64,000 bases of DNA from Actinomadura pelletieri DSM 43383 (GCF_003634705.1 NZ_RBWU01000001.1:1230980-1294979), one strand, 5' to 3'; shown: positions 35,794 through 45,263, counted from the first letter of the stretch. The notes: generated from the letters alone by a model not told the origin. Numbers and translations are program-made.

Positions 35794-38700
35794 CTAGGAT
35801 TCGGCGGCGTCATCCCGCTCCGCGAGCCGGGCGCGGACGGCCTCCGCCTCCGGAACGCCGAGATTCTCATAGAGTTCCAAGGCCTGCCGGTCGTACGGCG
35901 TCGCCTGGACGATCCCGCGAATCTGGGCCGTGACCTGGCCCAATCCGTCCAGTGCGCGGGCCTCCTGGTAGGCGTCGCCGATCGAACGCGCGGCGTCTAG
36001 GGCCTCCTCGTAATGTTCGAGCGCCAGCCGATGACGACCCGACCCGTGGTAGGTCTCCGCGATGTTCAACAGCGCGGCGGTGGCCTCGAAACGCTCGGCG
36101 ATCTCCCGAGAAACCGATAGGGAATTCTGGAAATGAATGAGGGCCTCGCGCTCACGCCCGGTCTCCGCGTACCAGCGGCCGATATTGTTCAGACAGGCCG
36201 CCTCGCACCGCCGGTCGCCGATCTCCTGGTAGATGGTGAGCGCTTCCCGGTACAGGTCGATCACCTCGGCGGTCTGCCCGGCCTTGACACGAACGGTGGC
36301 GACGTTGTTCAGCCACACGGCCCGGTGTTGCCGACCCATCTCCATGACCTCGCCCGCCTTCTCGAAGTACCGGAGAGCCGAGGCGTTGTGGCCGAGCCGG
36401 AGTTCGAACAGACCGAGGTTGTTGAGCGCCATCTGCTGCCCCGCGCGATTTCCGACCGCCTCGTGGAGGGAAAGAGCCCGCTGTAGCGCGTCGTTCGCCT
36501 CGGTATAGCGGCCCTGATGCCAGATGACGATCGAGAGATGGCTGAGGACTTCCGCTTCGCCCTGCCGGTCGCCGATCGAACGCCGAAGCTCGAGCGCCTG
36601 CTCGTAGTAGCCGAGGGCGACATCGTAGTCGGAACGATGCCAATGAATCAGGCCGAGTTGGTCGAGAACGGTCGCGACGGCACCGGGAGCCGCCGTGTCC
36701 CGGACGACGTTCCGTCCCCGGTTCGCGACCTCAAGCGCTTCTTCGAGTTCGCCCGCCCGGAGAAGGAGCCTGCTCAGATCGACCAGCGCATATGTCGTTC
36801 CCGTGGTGTCGTCCAGCGTGGTCCACGCCTGTACGGCCTGTTCGTGGATCGCGACCGCCTCGGGCCAATGCCCCTGCTTTTCGAGATATTCGCCGAGCGC
36901 TTTCGCCAGTAGGGCGGCATGGCGCGGACGCCCGATCTCGAACGCCACACGCGCCACCCGCAGGACATTGTCGAGTTCGGTGCGCATCCACGACCGCGCC
37001 TGTTCCTCGTCCTTGAAGAACGCCTCCGACACGGTCGGAACCGGACGCGCGCGGTAGGGGAACAGCAGCCGGTCCGCGTGCGACGCGGCGACCAGGTAGT
37101 GATCCAGTAGGCGGTCGAGGGCCGCGTCGCGGATCGAGGGCGGATCGTGCTCGGCGACCAGGCGCCGCGCGTACTCGCGGATGAGGTCGTGGAACCGGTA
37201 GCGGGCGGGTCGCGTCTCGCCGATCAGGTGACGGTCATGGAGACCGTCCAGCAGCGCCTCGGCCTCGGCCGGTTCGGTGTCCAGCAGGATCGCGGCGTCG
37301 AGCGCGGACAGCTCCAGGCCCGGATGCAGCCCGAGGAGCCGGAAGGCGCGGCGGCCATCGGCGTCGAGATCCAGGTACGACAGCTCGAACGCGACATGCA
37401 GCCGCCGGTTCTCCGCCCGGATCTCGGACAGCAGCCGCCCACCGGCTCCCAGCCGTTCGACCAGGTCGGACACCGTCCAGCTCGTCCGGTGCCGCAGCCG
37501 GTTGCCGATCAGCTGGACCGCCAGCGGCAGATGGCCGCACAGCCGCACCACGGTGCGGACGGCGGCCGGATCGGCGTCCGGGCCCAGCTCGGCCGACTTG
37601 ATCAGCAGGTCGGCCGCGTCGACGGGGTCGAGCACGTCGAGTTGGAGGGTGCGCGCGGCGTCCAGACCCGCGAGGCGGCGCCGACTCGTGACCAGGACGA
37701 GGCAGCCCGGCGTTCCGGGCAACAGCGGACGAACCTGGTCGTGGCCGAGCGCGTTGTCGAGGATGAGCAGGACGCGTCGCCCCGCCAACTCGGACCGCCA
37801 GAGGGCGGCACGCCCGTCGAGGTCCTGCGGAATCCGCTCGGGGACCACGCCGATCGCCCGCAGCAGCCGGTCGAGTGCCGACGCGGGGTCGAGCGGCTCG
37901 CGTTCCGGATCGTAGGCGCACAGGTCGATGAAACTCTGACCGTCGGGATAGCGCGGCGCCAGCGCGTGCGCGAGATGGATCGCCAGCGTGGACTTGCCGA
38001 CGCCCGGCATACCGTCGATGGCCAGGACGGTCACGGCCGTGCCGCCATCCTCGGCCAGCGCCGTGAGCCGCGCGAGTTCCGTCTCCCGTCCGGTGAAGGT
38101 GTGCAGGTCGCGGGGAAGGTCGCTGGGCGAGGCGACCCGCGTCGACTGCCGCGGCGGCATCAGCGCCGGATCTCCGGTGAGGATCCGCCGGTGGAGTTCG
38201 CGCAGCTCGGCGTGCGGGACGGCGCCCAGCTCCACGGCCATCCGCTGCCGGGCGTGCTCGAACACGCGCAGCGCCTCTCCCGACCGGCCACTGCGGTGCA
38301 AGGCCAACATCAGCAGCTCGACGGGCTTCTCCGCGTCCGGGAACCGGTCGACGAGCTCGTTCAGCTCCGGGATCAGCAGGGCGTGGTCGCCGCGGTCGAG
38401 TCGCAGTCTCGCCAGTTCGAGGGAGGCGCCGAGGAACTCCTCCTGCATACCGTGCCGCCGCCGCGCCGCCCACCGCCCGGCGACACCGCCGAGCGGCTCG
38501 GCACGCCACAGGCGCAACGCCTCGCCGAGAAGCCGCACCGCCTCGTCCCGCCGCCCGCTGTCGGCGATGGCGCGGGCCTGGTCGCGCAACGACAGGAAAC
38601 GGTGATAGTCGATGGCGTCCGGGTCGACGTCGAGGACGTAGGCGCCCGACCGTTGCTCCAGCCGCGCCTCGCCGAGGGCATGGAGGGTGCGGCGCAGCCT

Positions 38701-38901
38701 CGTCATGTGCGGGTAGAGCAGATCCCTCGCCTTGGGCGGCGCGTCACCGTCCCAGACACGGTCGATCAGCACGTCGATGGTCACCGGTCGGCCAGGGGTC
38801 ATCAACAGCGCGGCGAGGAGACAGCGTTCTTTCGCCCAGCCCAAGTGCTGCCGCTGCCCACCCGACCACACTTCCATCTGACCGAGGATGCGGAATTCCA
38901 T
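35794..38901 (-). CDS. SARP/AfsR-type regulator: OmpR-like DNA-binding, BTAD, NB-ARC and TPR
   Basis: A 1035-aa protein; ATG 38901 has AGGGAG five bases upstream. Domains in order: winged-helix Trans_reg_C (residues 1-95, FRILGQMEVW to LRRTLHAL), BTAD (100-250, DYHRF...RILTGDP), NB-ARC with Walker A GMPGVGKST at about 297-305 and VLLILDNA, then TPRs from about 600 to the end. It is expected to activate transcription of a nearby pathway in response to a cue read by its TPRs. The adjacent divergent GT-B/PfkB operon is the likely target. Confidence 0.95.
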   Translation of the reverse strand: MEFRILGQMEVWSGGQRQHLGWAKERCLLAALLMTPGRPVTIDVLIDRVWDGDAPPKARDLLYPHMTRLRRTLHALGEARLEQRSGAYVLDVDPDAIDYHRFLSLRDQARAIADSGRRDEAVRLLGEALRLWRAEPLGGVAGRWAARRRHGMQEEFLGASLELARLRLDRGDHALLIPELNELVDRFPDAEKPVELLMLALHRSGRSGEALRVFEHARQRMAVELGAVPHAELRELHRRILTGDPALMPPRQSTRVASPSDLPRDLHTFTGRETELARLTALAEDGGTAVTVLAIDGMPGVGKSTLAIHLAHALAPRYPDGQSFIDLCAYDPEREPLDPASALDRLLRAIGVVPERIPQDLDGRAALWRSELAGRRVLLILDNALGHDQVRPLLPGTPGCLVLVTSRRRLAGLDAARTLQLDVLDPVDAADLLIKSAELGPDADPAAVRTVVRLCGHLPLAVQLIGNRLRHRTSWTVSDLVERLGAGGRLLSEIRAENRRLHVAFELSYLDLDADGRRAFRLLGLHPGLELSALDAAILLDTEPAEAEALLDGLHDRHLIGETRPARYRFHDLIREYARRLVAEHDPPSIRDAALDRLLDHYLVAASHADRLLFPYRARPVPTVSEAFFKDEEQARSWMRTELDNVLRVARVAFEIGRPRHAALLAKALGEYLEKQGHWPEAVAIHEQAVQAWTTLDDTTGTTYALVDLSRLLLRAGELEEALEVANRGRNVVRDTAAPGAVATVLDQLGLIHWHRSDYDVALGYYEQALELRRSIGDRQGEAEVLSHLSIVIWHQGRYTEANDALQRALSLHEAVGNRAGQQMALNNLGLFELRLGHNASALRYFEKAGEVMEMGRQHRAVWLNNVATVRVKAGQTAEVIDLYREALTIYQEIGDRRCEAACLNNIGRWYAETGREREALIHFQNSLSVSREIAERFEATAALLNIAETYHGSGRHRLALEHYEEALDAARSIGDAYQEARALDGLGQVTAQIRGIVQATPYDRQALELYENLGVPEAEAVRARLAERDDAAES

Positions 38902-38924
38902 CCGCACTCCCTAGGGAAGCCGAT

Positions 38925-38959
38925 CTTGACATCTATTATCTTCGCAGTGTCAAGTGACA
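38925..38959. promoter_or_regulatory. Divergent regulatory region with CTTGACA/TGTCAAG inverted repeat
   Basis: CTTGACA (38925-38931) and TGTCAAG (38948-38954) are perfect inverted arms 16 bp apart, and TGTCAAGTGACA (38948-38959) is itself near-palindromic. It lies between the SARP gene and the operon at 39128, so it is a candidate SARP or autoregulatory site. No ideally spaced -10/-35 pair could be assigned. The rest of the 226-bp gap shows no gene. Confidence 0.45.
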
Positions 38960-39127
38960 TTTTCCACTAGTAAGCACGTTCTGCCCTGGCCACGATGGGT
39001 CTCTCGGGCGGGGAAACTGCAAGCCTTCCGCAAGGGTTCGGCAAGGTGCACCGCAAGGACGGCCACCGATGCTCGGTGTGGGGTCGCGAGATCGGACAAC
39101 ACTGAGCAGAGGGGCAGTGAAACGGAA

Positions 39128-40339
39128 ATGTCCGAAAATCAATGGCGCCCGGTCCCAATAGGGCTCGGCGCCGAGAAGTGGGCCACCCGACGCGAATGCA
39201 AGACCGTACTGGTGATCGTCCACACCGTCACCTCGGGGCAGCGGGTCCTGGAGGCCGCGCGGCTCCTGGAGAACGACCTGCGCGTCCAGGTCGTCTTCAC
39301 CCAGGCGCCGGACGTGTTCGGCGACGGGGTGGCCGACCTGCTCACCTCCATCGGCGCGGCCCAGGTCCCCTGGGAGCAGGCCAGGCAGACGAAGTTCGAC
39401 CTGGCCATGGCGGCGAGCCTGGCCGGCCTCCACGAGATCCACGCGCCGCTGATCGTCATGCCGCACGGGGCGGGGCACAACAAACTCGTCGTCCGCCGCG
39501 CCGGACGCGCGGTCGGCGGGCGCGCCGCCTACGACCTGGACTCCCAGCGGCTCGTGCACGACGGGGCGCTGGTGCCCACGTCCCTCGTCCTCGCCCACAA
39601 CGAGGACCTCGGCCATCTCGGCAGGTCGTGCCCGGAGGCGGTGCCCGCCGCGGTGGTGTGCGGCGACCCCTGCTTCGACACGCTCGTCGCCAGCCTGGCC
39701 TGCCGGTCGTCCTACCAGGTGGCGTTGGGCGCGGGCGACGGACGCAAACTCGTCGTCGTCACCTCCACCTGGGGGACGAAATCCTTACTGGGACGGAACG
39801 CGGAGCTGTGGCCACGACTCCTGACCGAACTCCCCAAGGACGAGTTCCATGTCGTCACGCTGCTGCACCCGAACGTCTGGTACGGCCACGGGACGTGGCA
39901 GGTCCGCACCTGGCTCGCCGACCTCCTGAGACGCGGTCTCAGCCTCGTGCCACCGGAGGCCGACTGGCGGGCCGTGCTCGCCGCCGCCGACTGGGTCATC
40001 GGCGACCACGGCTCGGTCACCGCGTATTCCGCGGTCACGGGCGTGCCGGTCCTGCTCGGGAGCTTCGCCGACCGTGACTGCCAGCCGGGCTCCGCGCAGT
40101 CCCTGCTCGCCGAGGTCGCGCCGCGCGTCTCCAAACGCGGCTCGCTGCGCCGCCAACTCCTCCAGGCCGCCGCCGACTTCGACGGCGAACGCCACCGGAC
40201 CGTGATCGACCGGCTCAGCTCCGAGCCGGGCCGCTTCAACCACAACATGCGGCAGTTGATCTACCGGCGGCTCCGGCTACGGGTCCCCGCCACCGTGCCG
40301 GTCACGCTGCCCGCCGTCCCGCCGTACCTGGCGAAATGA
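39128..40339 (+). CDS. GT-B-fold protein resembling CDP-glycerol glycerophosphotransferases or epimerases
   Basis: A 403-aa protein starting at ATG 39128; a longer frame back to 38954 reads through the promoter region. It has two Rossmann-like halves. The second contains VVVTSTWGTKSLLG, HVVTLLHPNVWYG and GDHGSVTAYSAVTGVPVLLG, the His-Gly-Ser nucleotide-sugar loop of GT-B enzymes such as TagF/TagB and WecB. There is no membrane segment. It is coupled to the next gene by an ATGA overlap. Transfer or activation of a phosphorylated polyol or sugar is inferred, not shown. Confidence 0.75.
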   Translation: MSENQWRPVPIGLGAEKWATRRECKTVLVIVHTVTSGQRVLEAARLLENDLRVQVVFTQAPDVFGDGVADLLTSIGAAQVPWEQARQTKFDLAMAASLAGLHEIHAPLIVMPHGAGHNKLVVRRAGRAVGGRAAYDLDSQRLVHDGALVPTSLVLAHNEDLGHLGRSCPEAVPAAVVCGDPCFDTLVASLACRSSYQVALGAGDGRKLVVVTSTWGTKSLLGRNAELWPRLLTELPKDEFHVVTLLHPNVWYGHGTWQVRTWLADLLRRGLSLVPPEADWRAVLAAADWVIGDHGSVTAYSAVTGVPVLLGSFADRDCQPGSAQSLLAEVAPRVSKRGSLRRQLLQAAADFDGERHRTVIDRLSSEPGRFNHNMRQLIYRRLRLRVPATVPVTLPAVPPYLAK

Positions 40340-40992
40340 GAGGTGGCGAGATGAGAACAGACATCGCTGACGGCCTTGTCGTCACGCATGTGTTCGGCCT
40401 GGAGCAGGTGCTGTGCCTGACCCGTCCCGGCAACGACGCCGCGGACGGCGCTCCGGCGGTGCTGACCATCCCGAGGGGCGGCTGCCCGCACGAGCCGCGG
40501 CTGGTGCTGTTCGGCGATCACGGCGCATGCGGTGCCGCCAAGCTTGGGTCGCTCCTGTTCAGCGACTCGCACGTCGTCGCGTCGTGCGATGACGACGGAC
40601 GGCGCGAACTGGCCGACGTCCTGACCGGCGGCGCGTTCCGCGTATCGGTCGGCGTCCCGGAACGGCTCCGCCGGCGGCTGCACCGGTATCCGGGGTGCAG
40701 CGTCGCCGTGGTCCGGCGCCGCAACGACCACCTGGCCGTGGTCAGGGACGAGGCGACGGTCGTGACGCGCAGTTCGCCCGGCGCGACCGAGATGTGGGAC
40801 GCGATCTGCGGCTCGTTCCTCTACTGCTGGTGGGGCGCCGGGCTGCCCCTGGCCGAGCTGCCTCGGGCGGCGCTCGTCGTCGGCCGGTTCACCGTGTCGT
40901 CCGGCGGACGTCCAGGAACCCTGGAAACCGTGGGACGCGCACAGGTCACGGCGGTGCCCACCGACTCGTCGGCGAGGAGGGCGGCCTCATGA
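40336..40992 (+). CDS. Unknown protein resembling a shortened, degenerate PfkB fold
   Basis: A 218-aa protein. It starts at ATG 40336 (ATGA overlap) or ATG 40351. A GACGAAKLGSLLFSDSHVV segment followed by DDDGRRELADVL resembles the glycine-rich N-terminal motif of PfkB kinases. Later PGATEMWDAICGSFLY sits where PfkB enzymes have GAGDAFxxGFL. The spacing between the two is about 100 residues shorter than in active kinases, and the catalytic Asp context is changed. It may be a non-catalytic partner of the true PfkB encoded next (again ATGA overlap). No database family was recognised. Confidence 0.65.
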   Translation: MRGGEMRTDIADGLVVTHVFGLEQVLCLTRPGNDAADGAPAVLTIPRGGCPHEPRLVLFGDHGACGAAKLGSLLFSDSHVVASCDDDGRRELADVLTGGAFRVSVGVPERLRRRLHRYPGCSVAVVRRRNDHLAVVRDEATVVTRSSPGATEMWDAICGSFLYCWWGAGLPLAELPRAALVVGRFTVSSGGRPGTLETVGRAQVTAVPTDSSARRAAS

Positions 40993-41927
40993 CCGTCCGC
41001 ACCGTGGTGGCCGGGGCCGCCAGTTGCTACACGACACTGCGCGTGGACGAGTTCCCACTGTCGTACGAGCCGACGGCGCCGCCGACCTGGGCGCACTTCA
41101 GCGTCTCCGGGGCCGCCACACATATCGCGAGGGTCCAGGCGGGCCTGGGATGCGACGTCCGCCTGTGCACCGTCGTCGGGGAGGACGTCGCCGGACAGGC
41201 GATCCGCTCGGAACTGTGCCGCGGGGGCCTGCTCGGAGCCGGAGTCGTCGCATCGGAGTCGTCCTCCCTGGGAATCGTGCTGGTGGACCGGAACGGCCGC
41301 AGGATGGGAATGCCGTACCTCGCTCCCGTCGACGGGTTCGCCTACCCGTTCCCCTTGCTGCGCGAGCAGGCGCGGGACGCCGACCTCCTAGTCCTGACGA
41401 ACGCCCGGTTCGTCCGGCCGCTGGTCGAGCCCGCCGCCACGCTCGGAATCCCGATCGCGGTCGACGTCCACCTGATCGCCGAGCTGGACGACGAGTACGG
41501 CCGCCCCTGGCTGGAACACGCCCGGATCGTCTTCTGTAGTCACGAACGGCTCCCCGGCCCCCGCGCATGGATCGCGGGAATGTTCGCCCGGTACAAGCAG
41601 TGCGAAATGGTCGGAGTCGGACTGGGCCCCGGCGGCGCCATGCTAGGCCTCCGAGACGGAACACTCATCAGGGTCGCCGCCGCGCCCCCGCCCCAAATCA
41701 TCAACACCTCCGGCGCCGGTGACGCCCTGTTCGGCACGTTCCTCGCGGAATGGCTCCGAAACGGAGACCCGGTGGCGGCACTCCAGAGCGCCGTCCTGCA
41801 CGCGGGCTGGAAGATCGGCCACCGCCTCCCCGCCACGGCCTCACTGCCGACGCCCCGACTCACCGCCCTACGCGAACGCACCCCACCACCGACCCGCCTG
41901 GGCCGCTGGGACCGCTGGGACGGTTGA
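40989..41927 (+). CDS. PfkB-family carbohydrate/nucleoside kinase
   Basis: A 312-aa protein. The glycine-rich N-terminal region is SGAATHIARVQAGLGCDVRLCTVVGED, read in parts, and the C-terminal catalytic signature is NTSGAGDALFGTFLAEWL, with the base Asp and anion-hole GAG intact. It is predicted to phosphorylate a sugar, polyol or nucleoside with ATP in the cytoplasm. ATG 40989 overlaps the preceding stop. It is the last gene of the three-gene operon and ends 4 bp before the convergent NB-ARC regulator gene. Confidence 0.92.
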   Translation: MTVRTVVAGAASCYTTLRVDEFPLSYEPTAPPTWAHFSVSGAATHIARVQAGLGCDVRLCTVVGEDVAGQAIRSELCRGGLLGAGVVASESSSLGIVLVDRNGRRMGMPYLAPVDGFAYPFPLLREQARDADLLVLTNARFVRPLVEPAATLGIPIAVDVHLIAELDDEYGRPWLEHARIVFCSHERLPGPRAWIAGMFARYKQCEMVGVGLGPGGAMLGLRDGTLIRVAAAPPPQIINTSGAGDALFGTFLAEWLRNGDPVAALQSAVLHAGWKIGHRLPATASLPTPRLTALRERTPPPTRLGRWDRWDG

Positions 41928-41931
41928 CCGG

Positions 41932-44055
41932 CTAGGAGTCGCGGTCCAGTTCGGTCAGGCGTTCGTCGAGGATTCTGGTCGGGGCGCCGGTTCCGGCCAG
42001 GATCTCCCGGGCGGTGGCGTAGAAGTGGCGTGCGTCGTCGGTTCGTCCGTCCTGGCGGGCCAGGTCACCCAGGACGTGCAGCGCGTCGCCCTCGCCGATG
42101 GCCGACCCGATTCGGCGCATCATGGCGAGGCCCTCGTCCACGGCGCCTGCGGCCGCCTGGGTGTCGCCGCCGAGCGCGTGCGCCTGGCCGAGCAGGATCA
42201 ACGCCCTGGCCCGGTTGTAGGTGTCGGGCTCGGCCGCGAGGAGCGTCACGGCCCTGACCAGCGCGTCCGCCGCTTCGGCCGCGCGTCCCGACCTGATGAG
42301 GGCAGCTCCGAGGTCGCACAGCGTGAGTGCCGTACGGCGCTGCTCGCCCTCGGCGCGGAACACCTCCAGGGCGGCCGTGAACTGGGCCGCCGCGGCGTCG
42401 ACGGCTCCGCGGTCGAGTTCGAGCAGCCCCAACCGGCGGCGCGTGCTCGCGACCCGTGCCGGGACGTCGAGCCGTAGCCACAGGTCGAGGGCGGCGGTGA
42501 AGTCGTCCGCCGCCTGGTCCAGATGGCCGAGTTGCCGTAGGGCGAGGCCGGTGCGGTTCAGCATCTTCGCCTCGGCGACGGGATCGTCCGCCGCGCGTGC
42601 CGCCGCCAAGCCGATCTTGTCGTAGTCGAGCCGTTCGACATGGTGGCCGCGATGCATGAACAGGGGCCAGCTCGCGTCGACCAGAAGCCAGACCTGGCGG
42701 TGCAGCCCCTGGTCCAGCGCGTGCCGGGCCACCGCGCGGAGGTTGCCGAACTCGTCGTCGAGCCAGTCGAGGGCGTCCGCCGCGTCGTCGAACTCCGGCG
42801 GTTCGGGCACGGGGTAGCCGGGGTCGGTGAGCCGACGGTACGGCGCGACGGACCGGCTCGCCGCGAGCGTCGCGGTGACCAGCCACTCCGTCAGGCGGCG
42901 TATCCCCTCGCGGCGTTCGGGCTCCGGGTCGTGCTCCTCGGCCAGCTCGACGGCGTGCAAACGGACGAGGCTGTGGAAGCGGTAACGATCGGCGGGAAGG
43001 TCGTCCAGAAGATTGGCCTCGACCAGGAGGTCGAGTGCCTCCTCGGCGGCGAGGACCGGGACACCGGCCAGGGAGGCCGCCATCCGGCTGTCGAACGTCC
43101 CGCCCGGGTGCAGTCCGAGGAACCGGTACAGGCGTTGTGTCGGGTCGGGGAGGTTCTGGTAGGAGAGCATCAGGGCGGCTCTGATCGTCATCTCGTTTCC
43201 CGCGTCCTGGGCCGACAGCACCCGGAGTCGCTGCCGTTCGTGGGCGAGGGCCCGCACCAGCCGCGCGAGCGGCCAACGCGGTCTCGTGGCGAGTCGCGCG
43301 GCCGCGATGCTCAACGCCAGCGGCGAGCGGCCGCACTGTTCCACCAGCTCCTCCGCCATGCCGCGTTCGGGACGGGTCCGTTCCGCGCCCAGCGAGACGT
43401 CGAGGAGTTCGAGCGCCGCGGCATGGCTGAGCGGATGCAGTTGGACGGCCCGGGCGCCGCGCATCAGCAGGCCCGCCAGCCGCCACCGGCTGGTCACCAC
43501 GACGACGCTGCCGCCCGTGCCCGGCAGCATCGGGCTCACCTGCGCGGCGGAATGGGCGTCGTCCAGGACGATCAGCACACGGCGCTCGGCCGTCATGGAA
43601 CGAAAGAGCGCCGACCGTTCGGCCAACTCGGCGGGAACGGCCTCCTCGGCGACGCCGAGCGCACGAATGAAGCGCCCCAGCGCCTCCACCGGACGGACGG
43701 GACCGGCGGCGGAATGCCCCTGTAGGTCCAGGAACAACTGTCCGTCGGGGAAGTTCTCCTTTTCGCCGTGCGCCCAATGCAGCGCGACGGTCGTCTTGCC
43801 GATTCCGGCGGGGCCGCTGACGACGACCACATCGCCTTCCGCCGACCCCTCGCCGATCGCGGCGAGGGCGCCCGCCCGGTCGACGAGGAGCCCCGCGCCG
43901 GGGAGTTGCCGTGGCACGGGCGGGGTGGACCGACGCTGGTGGAAATGGATATCGCCGAGTACGTCCCGTGTTTGGAGGACCGTCCCGGAGACGGGTGTGC
44001 TGAGTTCGTTGACGTGCCCACGCGGCTGTCCGGACGCACCGGGATTTCCGATCAT
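41932..44055 (-). CDS. NB-ARC/TPR regulator without DNA-binding domain
   Basis: A 707-aa protein from ATG 44055. It begins with the TVLQTRDVLGDIHFH motif common to actinomycete NB-ARC proteins. Walker A GPAGIGKT is at 81-88, VLIVLDDAHSA is Walker B, VVVVTSRWRLAGL is the sensor, and CGRSPLALSI follows. A winged-helix-like segment and TPR repeats (from about residue 470) finish it. No BTAD or HTH is present, so unlike the SARP at the other side of the operon it must act through another protein. A TTG start at 44088 is unlikely because a good promoter overlaps it. Confidence 0.92.
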   Translation of the reverse strand: MIGNPGASGQPRGHVNELSTPVSGTVLQTRDVLGDIHFHQRRSTPPVPRQLPGAGLLVDRAGALAAIGEGSAEGDVVVVSGPAGIGKTTVALHWAHGEKENFPDGQLFLDLQGHSAAGPVRPVEALGRFIRALGVAEEAVPAELAERSALFRSMTAERRVLIVLDDAHSAAQVSPMLPGTGGSVVVVTSRWRLAGLLMRGARAVQLHPLSHAAALELLDVSLGAERTRPERGMAEELVEQCGRSPLALSIAAARLATRPRWPLARLVRALAHERQRLRVLSAQDAGNEMTIRAALMLSYQNLPDPTQRLYRFLGLHPGGTFDSRMAASLAGVPVLAAEEALDLLVEANLLDDLPADRYRFHSLVRLHAVELAEEHDPEPERREGIRRLTEWLVTATLAASRSVAPYRRLTDPGYPVPEPPEFDDAADALDWLDDEFGNLRAVARHALDQGLHRQVWLLVDASWPLFMHRGHHVERLDYDKIGLAAARAADDPVAEAKMLNRTGLALRQLGHLDQAADDFTAALDLWLRLDVPARVASTRRRLGLLELDRGAVDAAAAQFTAALEVFRAEGEQRRTALTLCDLGAALIRSGRAAEAADALVRAVTLLAAEPDTYNRARALILLGQAHALGGDTQAAAGAVDEGLAMMRRIGSAIGEGDALHVLGDLARQDGRTDDARHFYATAREILAGTGAPTRILDERLTELDRDS

Positions 44056-44087
44056 TTCCCTGGCAGAGTAGAGAGCACGGACCTCCA

Positions 44088-44116
44088 ATTTTCGGCCAAG
44101 AGAACGGCGGTGTCAA
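44088..44116 (-). promoter_or_regulatory. Candidate sigma-70-type promoter of the NB-ARC gene
   Basis: On the minus strand TTGACA (plus 44111-44116) is followed after 17 bp by GAAAAT (plus 44088-44093), placing the transcription start near 44081, upstream of ATG 44055. The same TGTCAAG string occurs in the SARP gene's control region. The rest of the 254-bp gap to the MBL gene is AT-rich, with a TATAAT at 44155, and contains no recognisable gene. Confidence 0.5.
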
Positions 44117-44309
44117 GTTCGCGACGCCATTTTCGTCAGTTCCCTACAAATCATTATAATCGGAACGAACAAATACCGGAATTGATATCCGGCAAAAAGT
44201 GGGCCGCGCACTGTTGTACCGCTGCAAGGACGGCGAAACGCGCATTCTCGTCCACCATCGGACAATAGTGGTTCCGAGGAGGGAGGAGGGCAATGAGCCC
44301 CGAGACGGG

Positions 44310-45137
44310 TCAGGCGTGGGTGAAGGTGTGAGTCTGGCCCCGGTCGATGTAGGTGACGTCCCCTGACATGCCGCGCCGGTCGAGTTCGCGGCGCAGGTCG
44401 TCCAGCGACGACGTGAAGACCGTGTAGTCGTCGTGATGGACCGGGACGGCGTTCGCCGGACGGATCGCCGCCAGAAGGTCCGCGCCCTGCGTCGCGTCCA
44501 TGGTGACGAGGAGCCCACCGGGCAGCTTGGTACCGCCCAGATGCACGATGGCGAGGTCGATGTCGCGGTTACGGCGCGCGATCTGGTGGATTCCGTCGAA
44601 CATCAGGGTGTCGCCGGTGATGTAAAGGCGGAACTGCACGTCGCCGGTGGCCGGGCTGAACTCCAGCAGGCTGCCCATCACGGGCGGGAGAAGCCTCCGG
44701 GCGGGGCCGAGCGCGTGGCGGCCTGGCATGGCGGTGATGCGCAGCAGCGCCCCGTCCTTGGCCAGGGTGTGGGACTCCCACGTGCGCAGGCCGACGGCGT
44801 GGCGGAAGCGCTGCCGCCCCTGGAGGCGGCGTGCCGCGTGGGGCGTCGTGACGATCGGCAGGCCGCGGTCGAGTTTCGCGCGGGCCACCCGGTCCCAGTG
44901 GTCGCCGTGCAGGTGGGACAGGACGACGGCGTCCAGGCGGGGCAGTTCGTCGATGTCGAGGGCCGGGTCCGTCAGCCGCCGCGTCGTCAGACCGAACCCG
45001 AGGTAGGCGCGCTGCCCGCGGTGCAGGAAGTTGGGGTCGGTCAGGAGCGTGAACGGTCCGCAACGCAGAATCGTCGTCGCGTTGCCGACGAACTGCATCG
45101 TGCACTGCCTGAGCGCGAGTTCCGGCGCGGTCTTCAT
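44310..45137 (-). CDS. MBL-fold metallo-hydrolase (UlaG-like)
   Basis: A 275-aa protein from ATG 45137 behind GGAGGGGGGACG. Metal ligands: VVLSHLHGDHWD (HxHxDH), a later His in MPGRHALGP, ITGDTLMFDG (bridging Asp) and the C-terminal HHDDYTVF. Overall it is like UlaG/lactonase-type MBL proteins that hydrolyse esters, lactones or phosphodiesters. It is cytoplasmic. The gene is divergent from the DUF574 methyltransferase, 126 bp away. Confidence 0.9.
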   Translation of the reverse strand: MKTAPELALRQCTMQFVGNATTILRCGPFTLLTDPNFLHRGQRAYLGFGLTTRRLTDPALDIDELPRLDAVVLSHLHGDHWDRVARAKLDRGLPIVTTPHAARRLQGRQRFRHAVGLRTWESHTLAKDGALLRITAMPGRHALGPARRLLPPVMGSLLEFSPATGDVQFRLYITGDTLMFDGIHQIARRNRDIDLAIVHLGGTKLPGGLLVTMDATQGADLLAAIRPANAVPVHHDDYTVFTSSLDDLRRELDRRGMSGDVTYIDRGQTHTFTHA

Positions 45138-45263
45138 GGTCGTCCCCCCTCCGGCCGGTGTGATCCCCCCGTCATGCCCGGCGGGATCGGAACGAACCAT
45201 CGCCGCATAAGGCAGGCTGTTTCATATTCGTGCATCACAAGTTGCGGCAAGGGAGACCAATCG

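Noticed and set aside
38954..39127. 58-codon upstream extension of the GT-B-like protein
   Set aside because: It begins inside the divergent promoter region and is Arg/Ser/Thr-rich; the start at 39128 fits the protein better.
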